Shown here: positions 8,085 to 15,630 of the stretch, piece after piece
Numbering within the stretch: the stretch's first letter is position 1
How the letters are laid out: every line of letters begins with the position of its first letter
Translations under genes and position numbers: made by a program
Assembly (NCBI GenBank): GCA_910588755.1
Contig: CAJUQZ010000083.1
Coordinates: forward strand, 1-19,263
Direction of reading: 5' to 3'
Origin: an uncultured Lachnospiraceae bacterium
GTDB lineage: Bacteria > Bacillota > Clostridia > Lachnospirales > Lachnospiraceae
DNA length: 19,263 bases
The notes under the pieces: generated by a model
What the model was told of the DNA's origin: nothing
Databases searched by the model: none
Seen by the model: the letters and a program-made list of their open reading frames with translations, nothing else

Positions 8085-9502
8085 TTGCTGCCACCTCCCA
8101 GGCTCTCATACAAACCGCGAAACCGATCCAGCATCACTTTTCTGCTGTAGGACCTCTCCACGCGCTTTCTGCCGGCCTCCCCCATACGCCTGCGCAGTTT
8201 CGGATCACGGCTGCACCGAATGATGGCTTCCGCCATCGCCTCGCTGTTCATCACCGGCACGACCAGCCCTGCCGGTCCCAGCGTGTCGCCGGCCTCCCCT
8301 TCGAGCATCGCCTTGCAGTTGCCGACATTGGTCGCCACGTAGGGAATCCCCGCCGCCATGCCCTCGAGCATCGCAAGCGGCTGTCCCTCGCTGATGCTCG
8401 ACAGCAGCAGCAGATCCATATCCGGTAAATATTCCTTGACATTCACAAGCCCCATAAACACGACATCCTTCGTTCCAAGCTCCTCCAAAAGCGCCAGACA
8501 TTCCTGATAGTACTCCGGATTCTCCTTATCATTTCCCATGATGTTCAGACGCGCCTCCGGAACAGCCTGTTTGACGATATCAAACGCCAGCAGCATTGTC
8601 TTGACATCCTTGATCGGCACCACGCGAAGCACCGTCCCGATCTGGAATACGCCATCCGACGCCTCCCTCTTGCGCTCGAGCGCGCTGTATTCCTTCGCGT
8701 CAACCCCGTTTGGAATGACCACGATCTTATCCTCCGGGCAGCCAAGCTCAAGCTGCAGTGATTTGTTGGTTTCAAACAGGCTGGTGACAACATCCGCCTG
8801 CCTGTAGGCGATATAGGAAAGCTTTTTAAAAAACTCGATCCAGATCTCTTTGAACTCGCCGGCCACCCACTGGGACCGTATGATATCCTCCTCGCGCTCC
8901 CGCGTGTAAATGCCATGCTCCGTCAAGAGAAACGGCTTTTTGCCTACATAGGAGGCGCAGCTTCCCATGATTCCCGCATACCCGGTAGACACGGCGTGAT
9001 AGAGATCCGCCTCTGGTATCTCCCCCGACAAAATATACATCAGCGGAAAATAGATCCCGCGCAGGTTCCACAAAAAATGCTGGAATATCTTCTTCGAGCC
9101 CTGCCGCTGGTACTCGTCCCTGCAGATCTCAAAAAAGGACTCGCTCATCAGGATGTCGCTCATGTGCCGCCGGTATTTTTTGATCAGCTCCAATGTGTGC
9201 ACCCAGTCCACACGCTCCGCCGAGCCGATCATCAGATCCCTTAATATCTCCCTCTCCCCTGCTGAGAGCACCACCTTCTTATGTCCTTTCTGAAACTGCT
9301 CGTCGCCCAGATAGAGTGTGTGGATTGATGTCACATTCTCCGGCACCTGATAAGAGTACGCAGACATTTCCTCCCTTGTCGTCGCAATCGACCATACAAC
9401 GAACTCAATGTCCGAAAAGGCGCTGCAAACCATCTGAATCCAGCCTGAAACACCACCCGGAACATAGGGATAGCACCCTTCACATATCAGACATACACGC
9501 AT
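8072..9502 (-). CDS. pelF: PelF, Pel polymerising glycosyltransferase (GT4)
   Basis: A 476-residue cytoplasmic GT-B glycosyltransferase. Visible features are the N-terminal EGCYPYVPGGVSGW (8-21), typical of PelF, TEHGIYTRER (194-203), the VVIPNGVD linker, and the GT4 EX7E motif with E372 and E380 in EGQPLAMLE. PelF uses a UDP-sugar donor to build the N-acetylhexosamine-rich Pel polymer (established for the family). The ribosome binding site GGAGGGGGA lies in the last codons of the preceding gene and the ATG is 3 nt after its stop, so the genes are translated together. Confidence 0.93.
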   Translation of the reverse strand: MRVCLICEGCYPYVPGGVSGWIQMVCSAFSDIEFVVWSIATTREEMSAYSYQVPENVTSIHTLYLGDEQFQKGHKKVVLSAGEREILRDLMIGSAERVDWVHTLELIKKYRRHMSDILMSESFFEICRDEYQRQGSKKIFQHFLWNLRGIYFPLMYILSGEIPEADLYHAVSTGYAGIMGSCASYVGKKPFLLTEHGIYTREREEDIIRSQWVAGEFKEIWIEFFKKLSYIAYRQADVVTSLFETNKSLQLELGCPEDKIVVIPNGVDAKEYSALERKREASDGVFQIGTVLRVVPIKDVKTMLLAFDIVKQAVPEARLNIMGNDKENPEYYQECLALLEELGTKDVVFMGLVNVKEYLPDMDLLLLSSISEGQPLAMLEGMAAGIPYVATNVGNCKAMLEGEAGDTLGPAGLVVPVMNSEAMAEAIIRCSRDPKLRRRMGEAGRKRVERSYSRKVMLDRFRGLYESLGGGSKWQG

Positions 9503-9505
9503 CGC

Positions 9506-11206
9506 TTATTCCCCCTCCGTCACGATCACAGCGTGATTTTCCTCTACACGCAGCAGGTAATATCCATTGCCGGCCTCCTCATAGGTAAGCCCCTCCGCCT
9601 CCACGATCCTGCCGTCTGTTTTGTATAAAAATGCCTGTCCTTTTACAATGCCGCTACAGTCCAGCACGATGCGCGCCCCGTCCCGCTGCCAGCCGTAATC
9701 CAGATTGAGATAGCTGCGCACATCATCCCTTGTCTGCGATATCGTCTTTGCGTCAAGCCAGCCCACCTGGCTTAACAGCTCTGTCTCAAACACGCCAAGC
9801 TGTCCCTTGTCCTGATCCCACGACGCAGTATCATTGTTCTTTGCAATCAGCGCGTTGACATCAAACACATGGGAGACCATACCGTACGCAGCCAGCACCG
9901 AGGAGATCGCAAACAGATTGCCGTCCTCCATGCCGTTTCCTCCAGTCGCCGCCGGAAAGACTGTATAATCTTCCATGCAGGCAAATTCAATGCCTTCCCA
10001 GCCCAGCTGCCCGCGCACCATCTGAATCCGCGCCCCGGGAATGTCCAGCATCTTTTCCGTAAAATGCTCTGTCTGCAGCGCCATGCTGTGAATTTGATAG
10101 TTTTGAAAAACCTTTGCAAACTCCGTGATAAAATCTGTATTAAAACAGATTTGGTCCGCCTCCAAACACTTTTCGATATAGACCAGCTCTCCACCGTACT
10201 GCAGCGCCGATTTGCCAATGGCCGTAAACAGGCTGTCATTAATCGCCGGAAAGCTCTCCTCTTTCGATGCGACCGTGAGTATCCCCGACGTATACGGGGT
10301 GTTGGTCCGCAAGGAAATTCCCTGAAAATTCGGCCACACAATATCGCGGACAAAGCTTTCTGTAGAACAGCCATACAGCTGCATGCACATCTTGTCATCG
10401 ACAAAGGTTATCATGGGAAAATCGTCCAAAAACACCATCTTTACCCCCAGAACAGGATAGAGAAAGTCCCTGCTCACCGCACCGGCTGCGCCCGTCAATA
10501 ACCCCATACAGCGAACGTCCGATAAAAATGTCCCATTGATCAGGCACAGCTTTCCGTCCTGATAATCCGTCGTGTAGAGCAGCGGAACGTTTTTGCCGGC
10601 ATCGTGTATGTACACCGCAGCGTCCTGATCCACCTGCAGCCATGTGGACATATTGTATCCGTCGTAAGCCACTTCCTCCATCTGAACAGGCCACAGCGGT
10701 CTCTCAAAAAGCATCTGGTTATAGTTCTCACGCACAGACTTTTCCCGGATTTTCAGCAGCGGCCACAGATAAGAGTCCTCGTTTCCCTCCGGCAGTCCTG
10801 CCGCCAGAATGACCCTCCCGCCCCGCGCGACAAACTCGCCAAGCGCCTGCAGATTGGTGTAGATGCCCACGGAGGCATCACAAAACACCACCAGTTCCTC
10901 TGCGCGGGCCTGCTCTGGCGCAAACCAGTCCTCCTCGATGACCTGAAAGTGAAGTCTCTCGAACATATGTTTTACATTCCGGTAAATATCCCCGTAGAGC
11001 TCCTTGCCAGAATCCCCGTAAATCCTGACGGATGGCCGGTTCTGCCCATCGATCTGCCGCGTGTCCGTAAATGCGCGCTCCTCATATGGACTGTTTTGTA
11101 TTCGTATGTTCTTCGCACGCTCTTCATTGATGTTATAGATCATAAATACAGTGCTCACGCCCAACACAATCAATATCACATACAGCAATCTCTTCCATGA
11201 CAGCAT
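9506..11206 (-). CDS. DUF2194 protein in the PelA (deacetylase) position
   Basis: About 566 residues: a short basic N terminus, one membrane helix (about residues 6-24), then a large extracytoplasmic region. The first part (about 55-240) is a Rossmann-like domain of the kind seen before polysaccharide deacetylases (SVRIYGDSGKELY, ELVVFCDASVGIY, FVARGGRVILAAG). A deacetylase-like core follows with FLDDFP (259-264). The His-rich second metal motif expected after GGE is not evident: GGELVYIEKC stands there instead. Gram-positive Pel clusters have a PelA deacetylase gene between pelE and pelF, which is exactly this position. The start at 11206 is 4 nt after the pelE stop with GGGAG upstream; a longer in-frame extension has no support. 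It may be an inactive or divergent deacetylase. Confidence 0.75.
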   Translation of the reverse strand: MLSWKRLLYVILIVLGVSTVFMIYNINEERAKNIRIQNSPYEERAFTDTRQIDGQNRPSVRIYGDSGKELYGDIYRNVKHMFERLHFQVIEEDWFAPEQARAEELVVFCDASVGIYTNLQALGEFVARGGRVILAAGLPEGNEDSYLWPLLKIREKSVRENYNQMLFERPLWPVQMEEVAYDGYNMSTWLQVDQDAAVYIHDAGKNVPLLYTTDYQDGKLCLINGTFLSDVRCMGLLTGAAGAVSRDFLYPVLGVKMVFLDDFPMITFVDDKMCMQLYGCSTESFVRDIVWPNFQGISLRTNTPYTSGILTVASKEESFPAINDSLFTAIGKSALQYGGELVYIEKCLEADQICFNTDFITEFAKVFQNYQIHSMALQTEHFTEKMLDIPGARIQMVRGQLGWEGIEFACMEDYTVFPAATGGNGMEDGNLFAISSVLAAYGMVSHVFDVNALIAKNNDTASWDQDKGQLGVFETELLSQVGWLDAKTISQTRDDVRSYLNLDYGWQRDGARIVLDCSGIVKGQAFLYKTDGRIVEAEGLTYEEAGNGYYLLRVEENHAVIVTEGE

Positions 11207-11210
11207 CTCT

Positions 11211-12092
11211 CTACTCCCTCTGCATCCAATAGCGCAAAACCTCCAGCCCCTGGGCCGAAAGGCGCACTTGTCTGTCCGCCCGCAGCTCGCGCATGCACTG
11301 CTGGAACTTATCCTTGTCCTTTTGCTGATAATACATCTCAATCATTTTCATATAACCGCGCTCGCTGCCGACATAATCCCGCTTTTCGTTCCAGACACGC
11401 TCCGCTGCCTCCTGCTGTCCCGACTCCACAAGGTAGGCCAGGTATACCTCATACTCCTCCCGCGATGGCATCTCCCCGCCGGACTGCTCCTGTGCCTCGA
11501 TCAGTTCGCAGAACGTCTTCTTATAGATCACCTGCTCCCTTGACGACAGGATGCGGCCGTCGATTAGCGCCTGCAGCGCCGCACATGCAGCGTGGAAGTT
11601 TGCTGGCTGTGCCGGGTCTTTCTGGTAGGCTTTATAGCACTCCATCCATTTCTGCTGCTGCACGCGGTAGGCCTCCATCTTCGCAGCCGCCACATAGTGC
11701 GCAGACTCCGAATCCTCATCGTTCTCCGCCGCCAGCAGTGTCTTATAATTCTCACCGACGTCCTTCTTGAGCTGGCTTAACAAAAGCGCCCGTTTCTCCG
11801 CGGTTGCGCTGACTGCCATCGCATCCTCCACCGGAACGATGCCAAGCGCCCGCTCCACGTCCGGGTGCTCCGCCGCCAGTTCAATCTGGAAGCGTTTCAC
11901 CAGGGAATCCCTGTCGTATGACTCTTTACCGCTAAGCCTGTGTATCAGGCGCGGCAAGAAGTAAATGATATAGCCAAATCCCGGAAGAAAGATAAAGAAC
12001 GCCGCCACGCCTACACGCTCCTTCCGTGCAGCCTTCACGACTGCATACAGTACCGCACCCGCAAAATTCACTGTCAAAAATGCTGCCATCAT
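11211..12092 (-). CDS. pelE: PelE-like membrane scaffold protein
   Basis: About 293 residues. Two membrane helices (about residues 3-20 and 26-46) are followed by a helical, charged cytoplasmic region consistent with TPR-like repeats (pairs such as FHAACAALQALIDG, YEVYLAYLVESGQQEAAERV, YMKMIEMYYQQKDKDKF). This matches PelE, the scaffold that connects PelD and PelG, and the gene lies between pelD and the deacetylase-like gene as in other Pel clusters. The start is ambiguous: AGGAGGGG lies 9 nt before a TTG (12095), 12 nt before an ATG (12092) and 15 nt before another ATG (12089). The gap to pelD is about 40 bp. Assignment rests on architecture and position rather than a signature motif. Confidence 0.75.
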   Translation of the reverse strand: MMAAFLTVNFAGAVLYAVVKAARKERVGVAAFFIFLPGFGYIIYFLPRLIHRLSGKESYDRDSLVKRFQIELAAEHPDVERALGIVPVEDAMAVSATAEKRALLLSQLKKDVGENYKTLLAAENDEDSESAHYVAAAKMEAYRVQQQKWMECYKAYQKDPAQPANFHAACAALQALIDGRILSSREQVIYKKTFCELIEAQEQSGGEMPSREEYEVYLAYLVESGQQEAAERVWNEKRDYVGSERGYMKMIEMYYQQKDKDKFQQCMRELRADRQVRLSAQGLEVLRYWMQRE

Positions 12093-12133
12093 CAAATATG
12101 CCTGCCCCTCCTCTCCGCCAACGCGGGCATCCG

Positions 12134-14272
12134 CTAACCCTTCGCATCGTCCATCTCATCAAAAGCAGTTGTGAGCCTTACTTCCACGCGGTCCGATGTC
12201 AGGCGTTCCTTTAGATATTCTATATCCTGTGTCCCGGTATTGTTCAGCAGGACATAGATTTTTCCATCCTGCCCCGCGCCAAAATAATCCGTCGTTCGCA
12301 GCTTCGACGCAAGCTCCTTATAGCACTCCCCGAAATCACCTGTATAGACAATCTCCATCACGCAGTACTCCGCCATATGCTTCTGCGCCTTCTCCTTTGC
12401 AAGCAGTACATTCCTGCAGAAAGCGTCAGGCTTCAAAATATCCGTGCCTTCTATGTAGCGCTCCTCCCGCGACAATTCCTCATAGTCCAGGGCACGCCCC
12501 ACAGATTCGCGCAGCAGCAGGGAGAGTGTTTTGAGCAGATTGACATAGTAGAGAGACTGGCTGCTGTACGGCAGCTCCCTGATCATGATGGCCGCCACGC
12601 AGCGCTCCTGATATATAATCGGAAGCACGACTGCAGGCTCCCCGTTCCAGATGTCTCCCTGGTACAGCTCGCCGTTCTCCAATGCGTCGCGAATCCTGGC
12701 AAAGGCGGTAATATTCCATGTTTTTCCACCCTCCGTTGACCTTTCATTCAGCGCATTGATCAGGCGCAGATATGGGTTATCGCCATTCACCCTGTACACT
12801 GCGACCGTATCTGTATGTACCATCTCGGCGATAACCTGTATGATCTCCATGAAAATCCGGTCCGGCTGCAATACCATCAGGCGGCTGACAGTATTGTAAA
12901 GCTTTGGAAAACCGGACTTTGAATCAAGCAGACGCTCCTCGTACTCGTTCTTGATCAGCACATTCTCCTCGTTGATCTTCTTTAGCTCCTCATGCTCCTG
13001 CCCAAGCAGGGAAAGTTCGCGCCTAAGATCCCGCAGCTCTTCCCGAAGGATATCCGTCACGTAGCTAACTGACAAACCAAAGAACACATACTGCATAATC
13101 TCAAGCACACTTCCGGCATACGAATAAAAGTTCGTCATCTCTAATATGCTCAGATCCTGTTTCGTCAGATACGCCGCACTTGCAAGGACAACGGCAAACG
13201 AGCTCTGGCGAATCCCCATAAACAACGAGATCAAGATGACATAAATTGTCATCCAATCAATCTGCGAGAACAGGCTATGGGAACTGCAGAGAACATAAAG
13301 CGCCCCAAAGGCTGCAAACACCACGATATTTTCGAGCGTTCTGCGCACCACACTCCCCGCTTTTCGATTCGTTTTTCCTATTTTGGCCTTTTCCCGCTTT
13401 TTTTCATATGTGATCTCGCCGCGCAAAAACAGATCTTCCAGCTTCCGAAAATCCGTCCACTCAAGCTCCTTTTTGATCAGGCTGCTGTCAACGGACTGCT
13501 GTTTTTCTGCCTCGCTCCACGAAATCCGCAACTCCACGCCAAGCTGCCCGCTGACCAACTCATACAAGCGCTGCCTCGACAGCTCAAAGCAGCCCGTCAC
13601 ATTGTAGACGGGCTGTCTGCCATAGTCCATGACACGCTTGACTGCATCGACCAGATCCGCCACATGCAGGGGGTAAAGCAGCGCGTCGGACAGTGTCGCG
13701 CCCTCCCCGCCTTCCCCAACCCTGGCAAAGGCTTCACTTAGAAAATCATGCAGCCCCTCCTGTGCCTTCTCCGCGTACAGCCAGGACGCCCGCAGGATCG
13801 CCGCGTCGATTCCCTGCTGCTGCCGGTAAATTTCCACCAGCTGTTCCTCCCGCATATAACAAATACCTGTCTCATCAGTCGGCATGACCGCGCTCTGCTC
13901 GTCTGCATGTACGGCTGCATCTCCGTAAACGGACACCGAAGACAGCAGAATCAACCGGACACCCTCCTGTCCGGCCAGCACCCGCAGCGTCTTTGCAAGC
14001 AGGGCGATATCTGCCTCCAGCGCATCCGTATCAGCGCAGCCCATATACCCCCTCCCGGCATATACCACGCAATCCGGCGCAATCGAGCGCAGCACGCCCT
14101 CAAACCGGCCGCCCTCCAGGGAACTCTTATAATATCTGTGTTTCAGGACATCAGCCACCTTTCCGGGAAACGGTACGTCTGACAAAAAGTAGACCTCATT
14201 CCCCTCCTTGTTCATGCGCTCAATAAACGCTTCTGCCAGCTGATCCTTCGTGCCTATGTAGATTACCTTCAC
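12134..14272 (-). CDS. pelD: PelD-like c-di-GMP receptor with N-terminal SDR domain
   Basis: About 712 residues. Residues 1-285 resemble an extended SDR/NAD-epimerase (YIGTKDQLAE, LSSVSVYGD, YNVTGCFELS), but the glycine-rich loop is poor and YxxxK has become YMREE, so catalysis is doubtful. Then come four membrane helices (about 315-406), a coiled coil (about 409-448), a GAF domain (about 455-595) and a degenerate GGDEF domain. In the last, RTTD (659-662) sits where diguanylate cyclases carry the RxxD inhibitory site, while GGDEF is replaced by GQDGK. This TM-GAF-degenerate-GGDEF plan is that of PelD, which binds c-di-GMP to activate Pel synthesis. The start is GTG at 14272, preceded by GGAGG with 8 nt spacing; an in-frame ATG at 14350 lies beyond the likely promoter. 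Confidence 0.85.
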   Translation of the reverse strand: MKVIYIGTKDQLAEAFIERMNKEGNEVYFLSDVPFPGKVADVLKHRYYKSSLEGGRFEGVLRSIAPDCVVYAGRGYMGCADTDALEADIALLAKTLRVLAGQEGVRLILLSSVSVYGDAAVHADEQSAVMPTDETGICYMREEQLVEIYRQQQGIDAAILRASWLYAEKAQEGLHDFLSEAFARVGEGGEGATLSDALLYPLHVADLVDAVKRVMDYGRQPVYNVTGCFELSRQRLYELVSGQLGVELRISWSEAEKQQSVDSSLIKKELEWTDFRKLEDLFLRGEITYEKKREKAKIGKTNRKAGSVVRRTLENIVVFAAFGALYVLCSSHSLFSQIDWMTIYVILISLFMGIRQSSFAVVLASAAYLTKQDLSILEMTNFYSYAGSVLEIMQYVFFGLSVSYVTDILREELRDLRRELSLLGQEHEELKKINEENVLIKNEYEERLLDSKSGFPKLYNTVSRLMVLQPDRIFMEIIQVIAEMVHTDTVAVYRVNGDNPYLRLINALNERSTEGGKTWNITAFARIRDALENGELYQGDIWNGEPAVVLPIIYQERCVAAIMIRELPYSSQSLYYVNLLKTLSLLLRESVGRALDYEELSREERYIEGTDILKPDAFCRNVLLAKEKAQKHMAEYCVMEIVYTGDFGECYKELASKLRTTDYFGAGQDGKIYVLLNNTGTQDIEYLKERLTSDRVEVRLTTAFDEMDDAKG

Positions 14273-14299
14273 AAACTTTTCCTCCAAAACAGGACGATT

Positions 14300-14313
14300 G
14301 GCAAAACTTTGCC
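14300..14313 (-). promoter_or_regulatory. Small inverted repeat in the pelD leader
   Basis: GGCAAAACTTTGCC is a perfect 6-bp dyad with a 2-nt centre, about 28 nt upstream of the pelD GTG and just upstream of its ribosome binding site. It could be a weak operator or leader structure. No T-run follows on the minus strand. Confidence 0.3.
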
Positions 14314-14330
14314 GCCCGGAATTTCTGCAA

Positions 14331-14359
14331 ATATTAGCAAATACTCTCATGAATGATAT
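14331..14359 (-). promoter_or_regulatory. Candidate pel operon promoter (extended -10)
   Basis: On the minus strand TGCTAATAT ends at 14331, giving a TGn extended -10 (TAATAT at 14336-14331). The hexamer 17 bp upstream is ATATCA, a poor -35. A good -10 with a poor -35 directly beside a repeat array (14366 onward) suits a promoter needing an activator. The leader would be about 50-55 nt. Inferred only. Confidence 0.4.
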
Positions 14360-14365
14360 TTTTAA

Positions 14366-14605
14366 AACGTACTTCTTAGTTTGAACACATTTTTATCAAA
14401 ACACAGTTCCCATCAGAATACAGTTCTTATTCAGGATTCATTTCTCATTAGGATACAGTTCTTATTCAGAATACATTTCTCATTAGAATACACTTCTCAT
14501 CAAAACCTATTTCTTAACAGAACACATTTCTTTATTAAAATGCTCTTTCTATAAGACACATCTTTCATTTTGACACATTTCTTTGTCAGAACATATTTTA
14601 ATAAC
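14366..14605. repeat. Degenerate tandem array, about 13-14 units of 17-18 bp
   Basis: Read on the plus strand the DNA breaks into units that begin near 14383, 14401, 14417, 14435, 14452, 14470, 14487, 14504, 14521, 14539, 14556, 14573 and 14590, with a weaker unit at 14366. The consensus is about AATACATTTCTCATTAG; examples are AATACAGTTCTTATTCAG, AATACATTTCTCATTAG and AATACACTTCTCATCAA. Spacing is mostly 17, sometimes 16 or 18 bp. The period is not a multiple of three and stops occur in all frames, so it is not coding. It lies directly upstream of the likely pelD promoter. A cluster of activator sites is the favoured reading; RemA is a candidate. Confidence 0.8.
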
Positions 14606-14620
14606 TGCTGGGATATACTG

Positions 14621-14649
14621 TGAGAATCTCAGCCGAACGTTTCAAACGT
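14621..14649. promoter_or_regulatory. Two adjacent palindromes, possible operators
   Basis: TGAGA-A-TCTCA (14621-14631) and ACGTTT-C-AAACGT (14637-14649) are both perfect dyads with a single central base, 5 bp apart. One-base centres suit protein binding to duplex DNA better than RNA hairpins. They sit between the tandem array and the divergent gene. Confidence 0.45.
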
Positions 14650-14666
14650 GAGAAAACAGACCTAAA

Positions 14667-14695
14667 AAGCTGTCGAAGGAGAACCAACGCAGCTT
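14667..14695. promoter_or_regulatory. Hairpin, possible leader structure or weak attenuator
   Basis: AAGCTG (14667-14672) pairs with CAGCTT (14690-14695) across a 17-nt loop. On the minus strand the second arm runs into TTTTT, giving a weak terminator-like element if transcription toward pelD starts upstream of it. A Spo0A-box-like 7-mer TGTCGAA lies inside (14671-14677). Confidence 0.35.
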
Positions 14696-14941
14696 CCTGG
14701 ACGTATGAGAATACAGGATATATGTCTTGTGAATACCTGGATAATATTTACTTTTTAATCTGTTTTTAACCTAACTTACCTCTCAATACACATCATACAA
14801 TAGAATGAAAGCCATGTCAATCAGACATCGGATATTTCAGCGCACAAAACATAAATTTTTAACAAACCGCCTAAATATTTATTTAAATCATGCCGATATA
14901 AATATGAGGACATTATATTCTTGATCAATGGAGGGCATACA

Positions 14942-15568
14942 ATGAATGTTGAACCAAACGACTGGAGACCATATGGTAAAATAATTTATCAAAAACAAAA
15001 TTTCATCGTCAAGCAGGTTGCGATGCTGCCCGAAAAAGCAGCGGAATATGACAGCGCTCCTGATTACAGCTGCTGCCCGATTCAATCCTGGCAGCATACG
15101 GATTTACATAAGTTATTTGACGACTGGCGCAAGCAGTTCGCCAAAGCGCCGGGCAACGGTATCTGTAAACGGATTCCCTGTATCTGCTACCCGGACCCCA
15201 TCACGTTCAGGGCCGCTTACCTGGCCGGACTCAAGCACAGCTCCTTTATGAAGGCAATGCAGGACAACATCGACAGCGGCTGGGACAAGGCCCGGCTCGT
15301 CGCGCATGATGTCCTGACAAAGGCAACGAAGTCAAAAGAGCTTAAGGAGATCTGCAAGGCAGTCGGCTATCCGCCATTTATCATATCCGCACTTGGCAAA
15401 GCCCTTCTCAAATTCGAGGATGGGGACGCCATGCCACAGATTGCCAAGTTCTATGAGGAGCTGATCACAGGGATTCTCTATGTGCCTGTAGAGCGGCTGG
15501 ACGAGCTGGCTTTCAAGATCTCTGACAAGACATGGGAAGTAATCGACTCAACTGAATTTAATTATTAA
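14942..15568 (+). CDS. Hypothetical protein, divergent from pelD
   Basis: A 208-residue soluble, mainly helical protein that I do not recognise. There is no signal peptide or membrane helix. Cysteines cluster in the first half (YSCCPIQSW, GICKRIPCICYPDP), which might hint at metal binding, but no standard motif is formed. The ATG at 14942 follows GGAGGG with 6 nt spacing; an in-frame TTG at 14921 is less likely. Base use resembles the neighbouring genes, so it seems native. It is the only complete plus-strand gene in the window and ends at a strong terminator. It shares the regulatory region with pelD, so coregulation is possible but not shown. Confidence 0.75.
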   Translation: MNVEPNDWRPYGKIIYQKQNFIVKQVAMLPEKAAEYDSAPDYSCCPIQSWQHTDLHKLFDDWRKQFAKAPGNGICKRIPCICYPDPITFRAAYLAGLKHSSFMKAMQDNIDSGWDKARLVAHDVLTKATKSKELKEICKAVGYPPFIISALGKALLKFEDGDAMPQIAKFYEELITGILYVPVERLDELAFKISDKTWEVIDSTEFNY

Positions 15569-15571
15569 CAG

Positions 15572-15602
15572 AAAGTGACTGCCAAAATGGCAGTCACTTT
15601 TT
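15572..15602. terminator. Strong bidirectional rho-independent terminator
   Basis: A 12-13 bp perfect stem (AAAGTGACTGCC with GGCAGTCACTTT) with a short A-rich loop is followed by T's on the plus strand, and on the minus strand by TTTCTGTT. It lies 4 bp after the plus-strand stop and about 30 bp after the pgsA stop, so it serves both converging transcripts. Confidence 0.9.
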
Positions 15603-15630
15603 ATATACAGCTCCTCGCAGGAGCGTCATC

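Larger units (their letters stand above)
14606..14941. other. Divergent spacer between the array and the plus-strand gene
   Basis: No coding region is seen. The left half holds two palindromes and a hairpin; the right half is AT-rich, with no convincing -35/-10 pair for the plus-strand gene, although TATATT at 14914-14919 may be a -10. I looked for the conserved blocks of the c-di-GMP-I riboswitch on both strands and did not recognise them. Confidence 0.5.

Noticed and set aside
11207..11341. N-terminal extension of the DUF2194 protein into pelE
   Set aside because: The Cys/Arg-rich extension reads through pelE in another frame, while ATG 11206 is preceded by GGGAG and followed by a proper membrane anchor.
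14273..14350. N-terminal extension of pelD to the in-frame ATG at 14350
   Set aside because: The extension contains the likely promoter -10 and a leader dyad, has no ribosome binding site and no SDR-like sequence; GTG at 14272 has an excellent site.
14366..14605. CRISPR array reading of the repeats
   Set aside because: Units of 17-18 bp follow each other without spacers and are degenerate, and no cas genes are present.
14671..14677. TGTCGAA, resembling a Spo0A box core, upstream of pelD
   Set aside because: A single 7-mer is expected by chance in a window this size, the flanks do not match well, and there is no second site.
14606..14941. Possible c-di-GMP riboswitch in the pelD leader
   Set aside because: I looked for the conserved GEMM-type sequence blocks on both strands and did not see them; a covariance-model search would be decisive.
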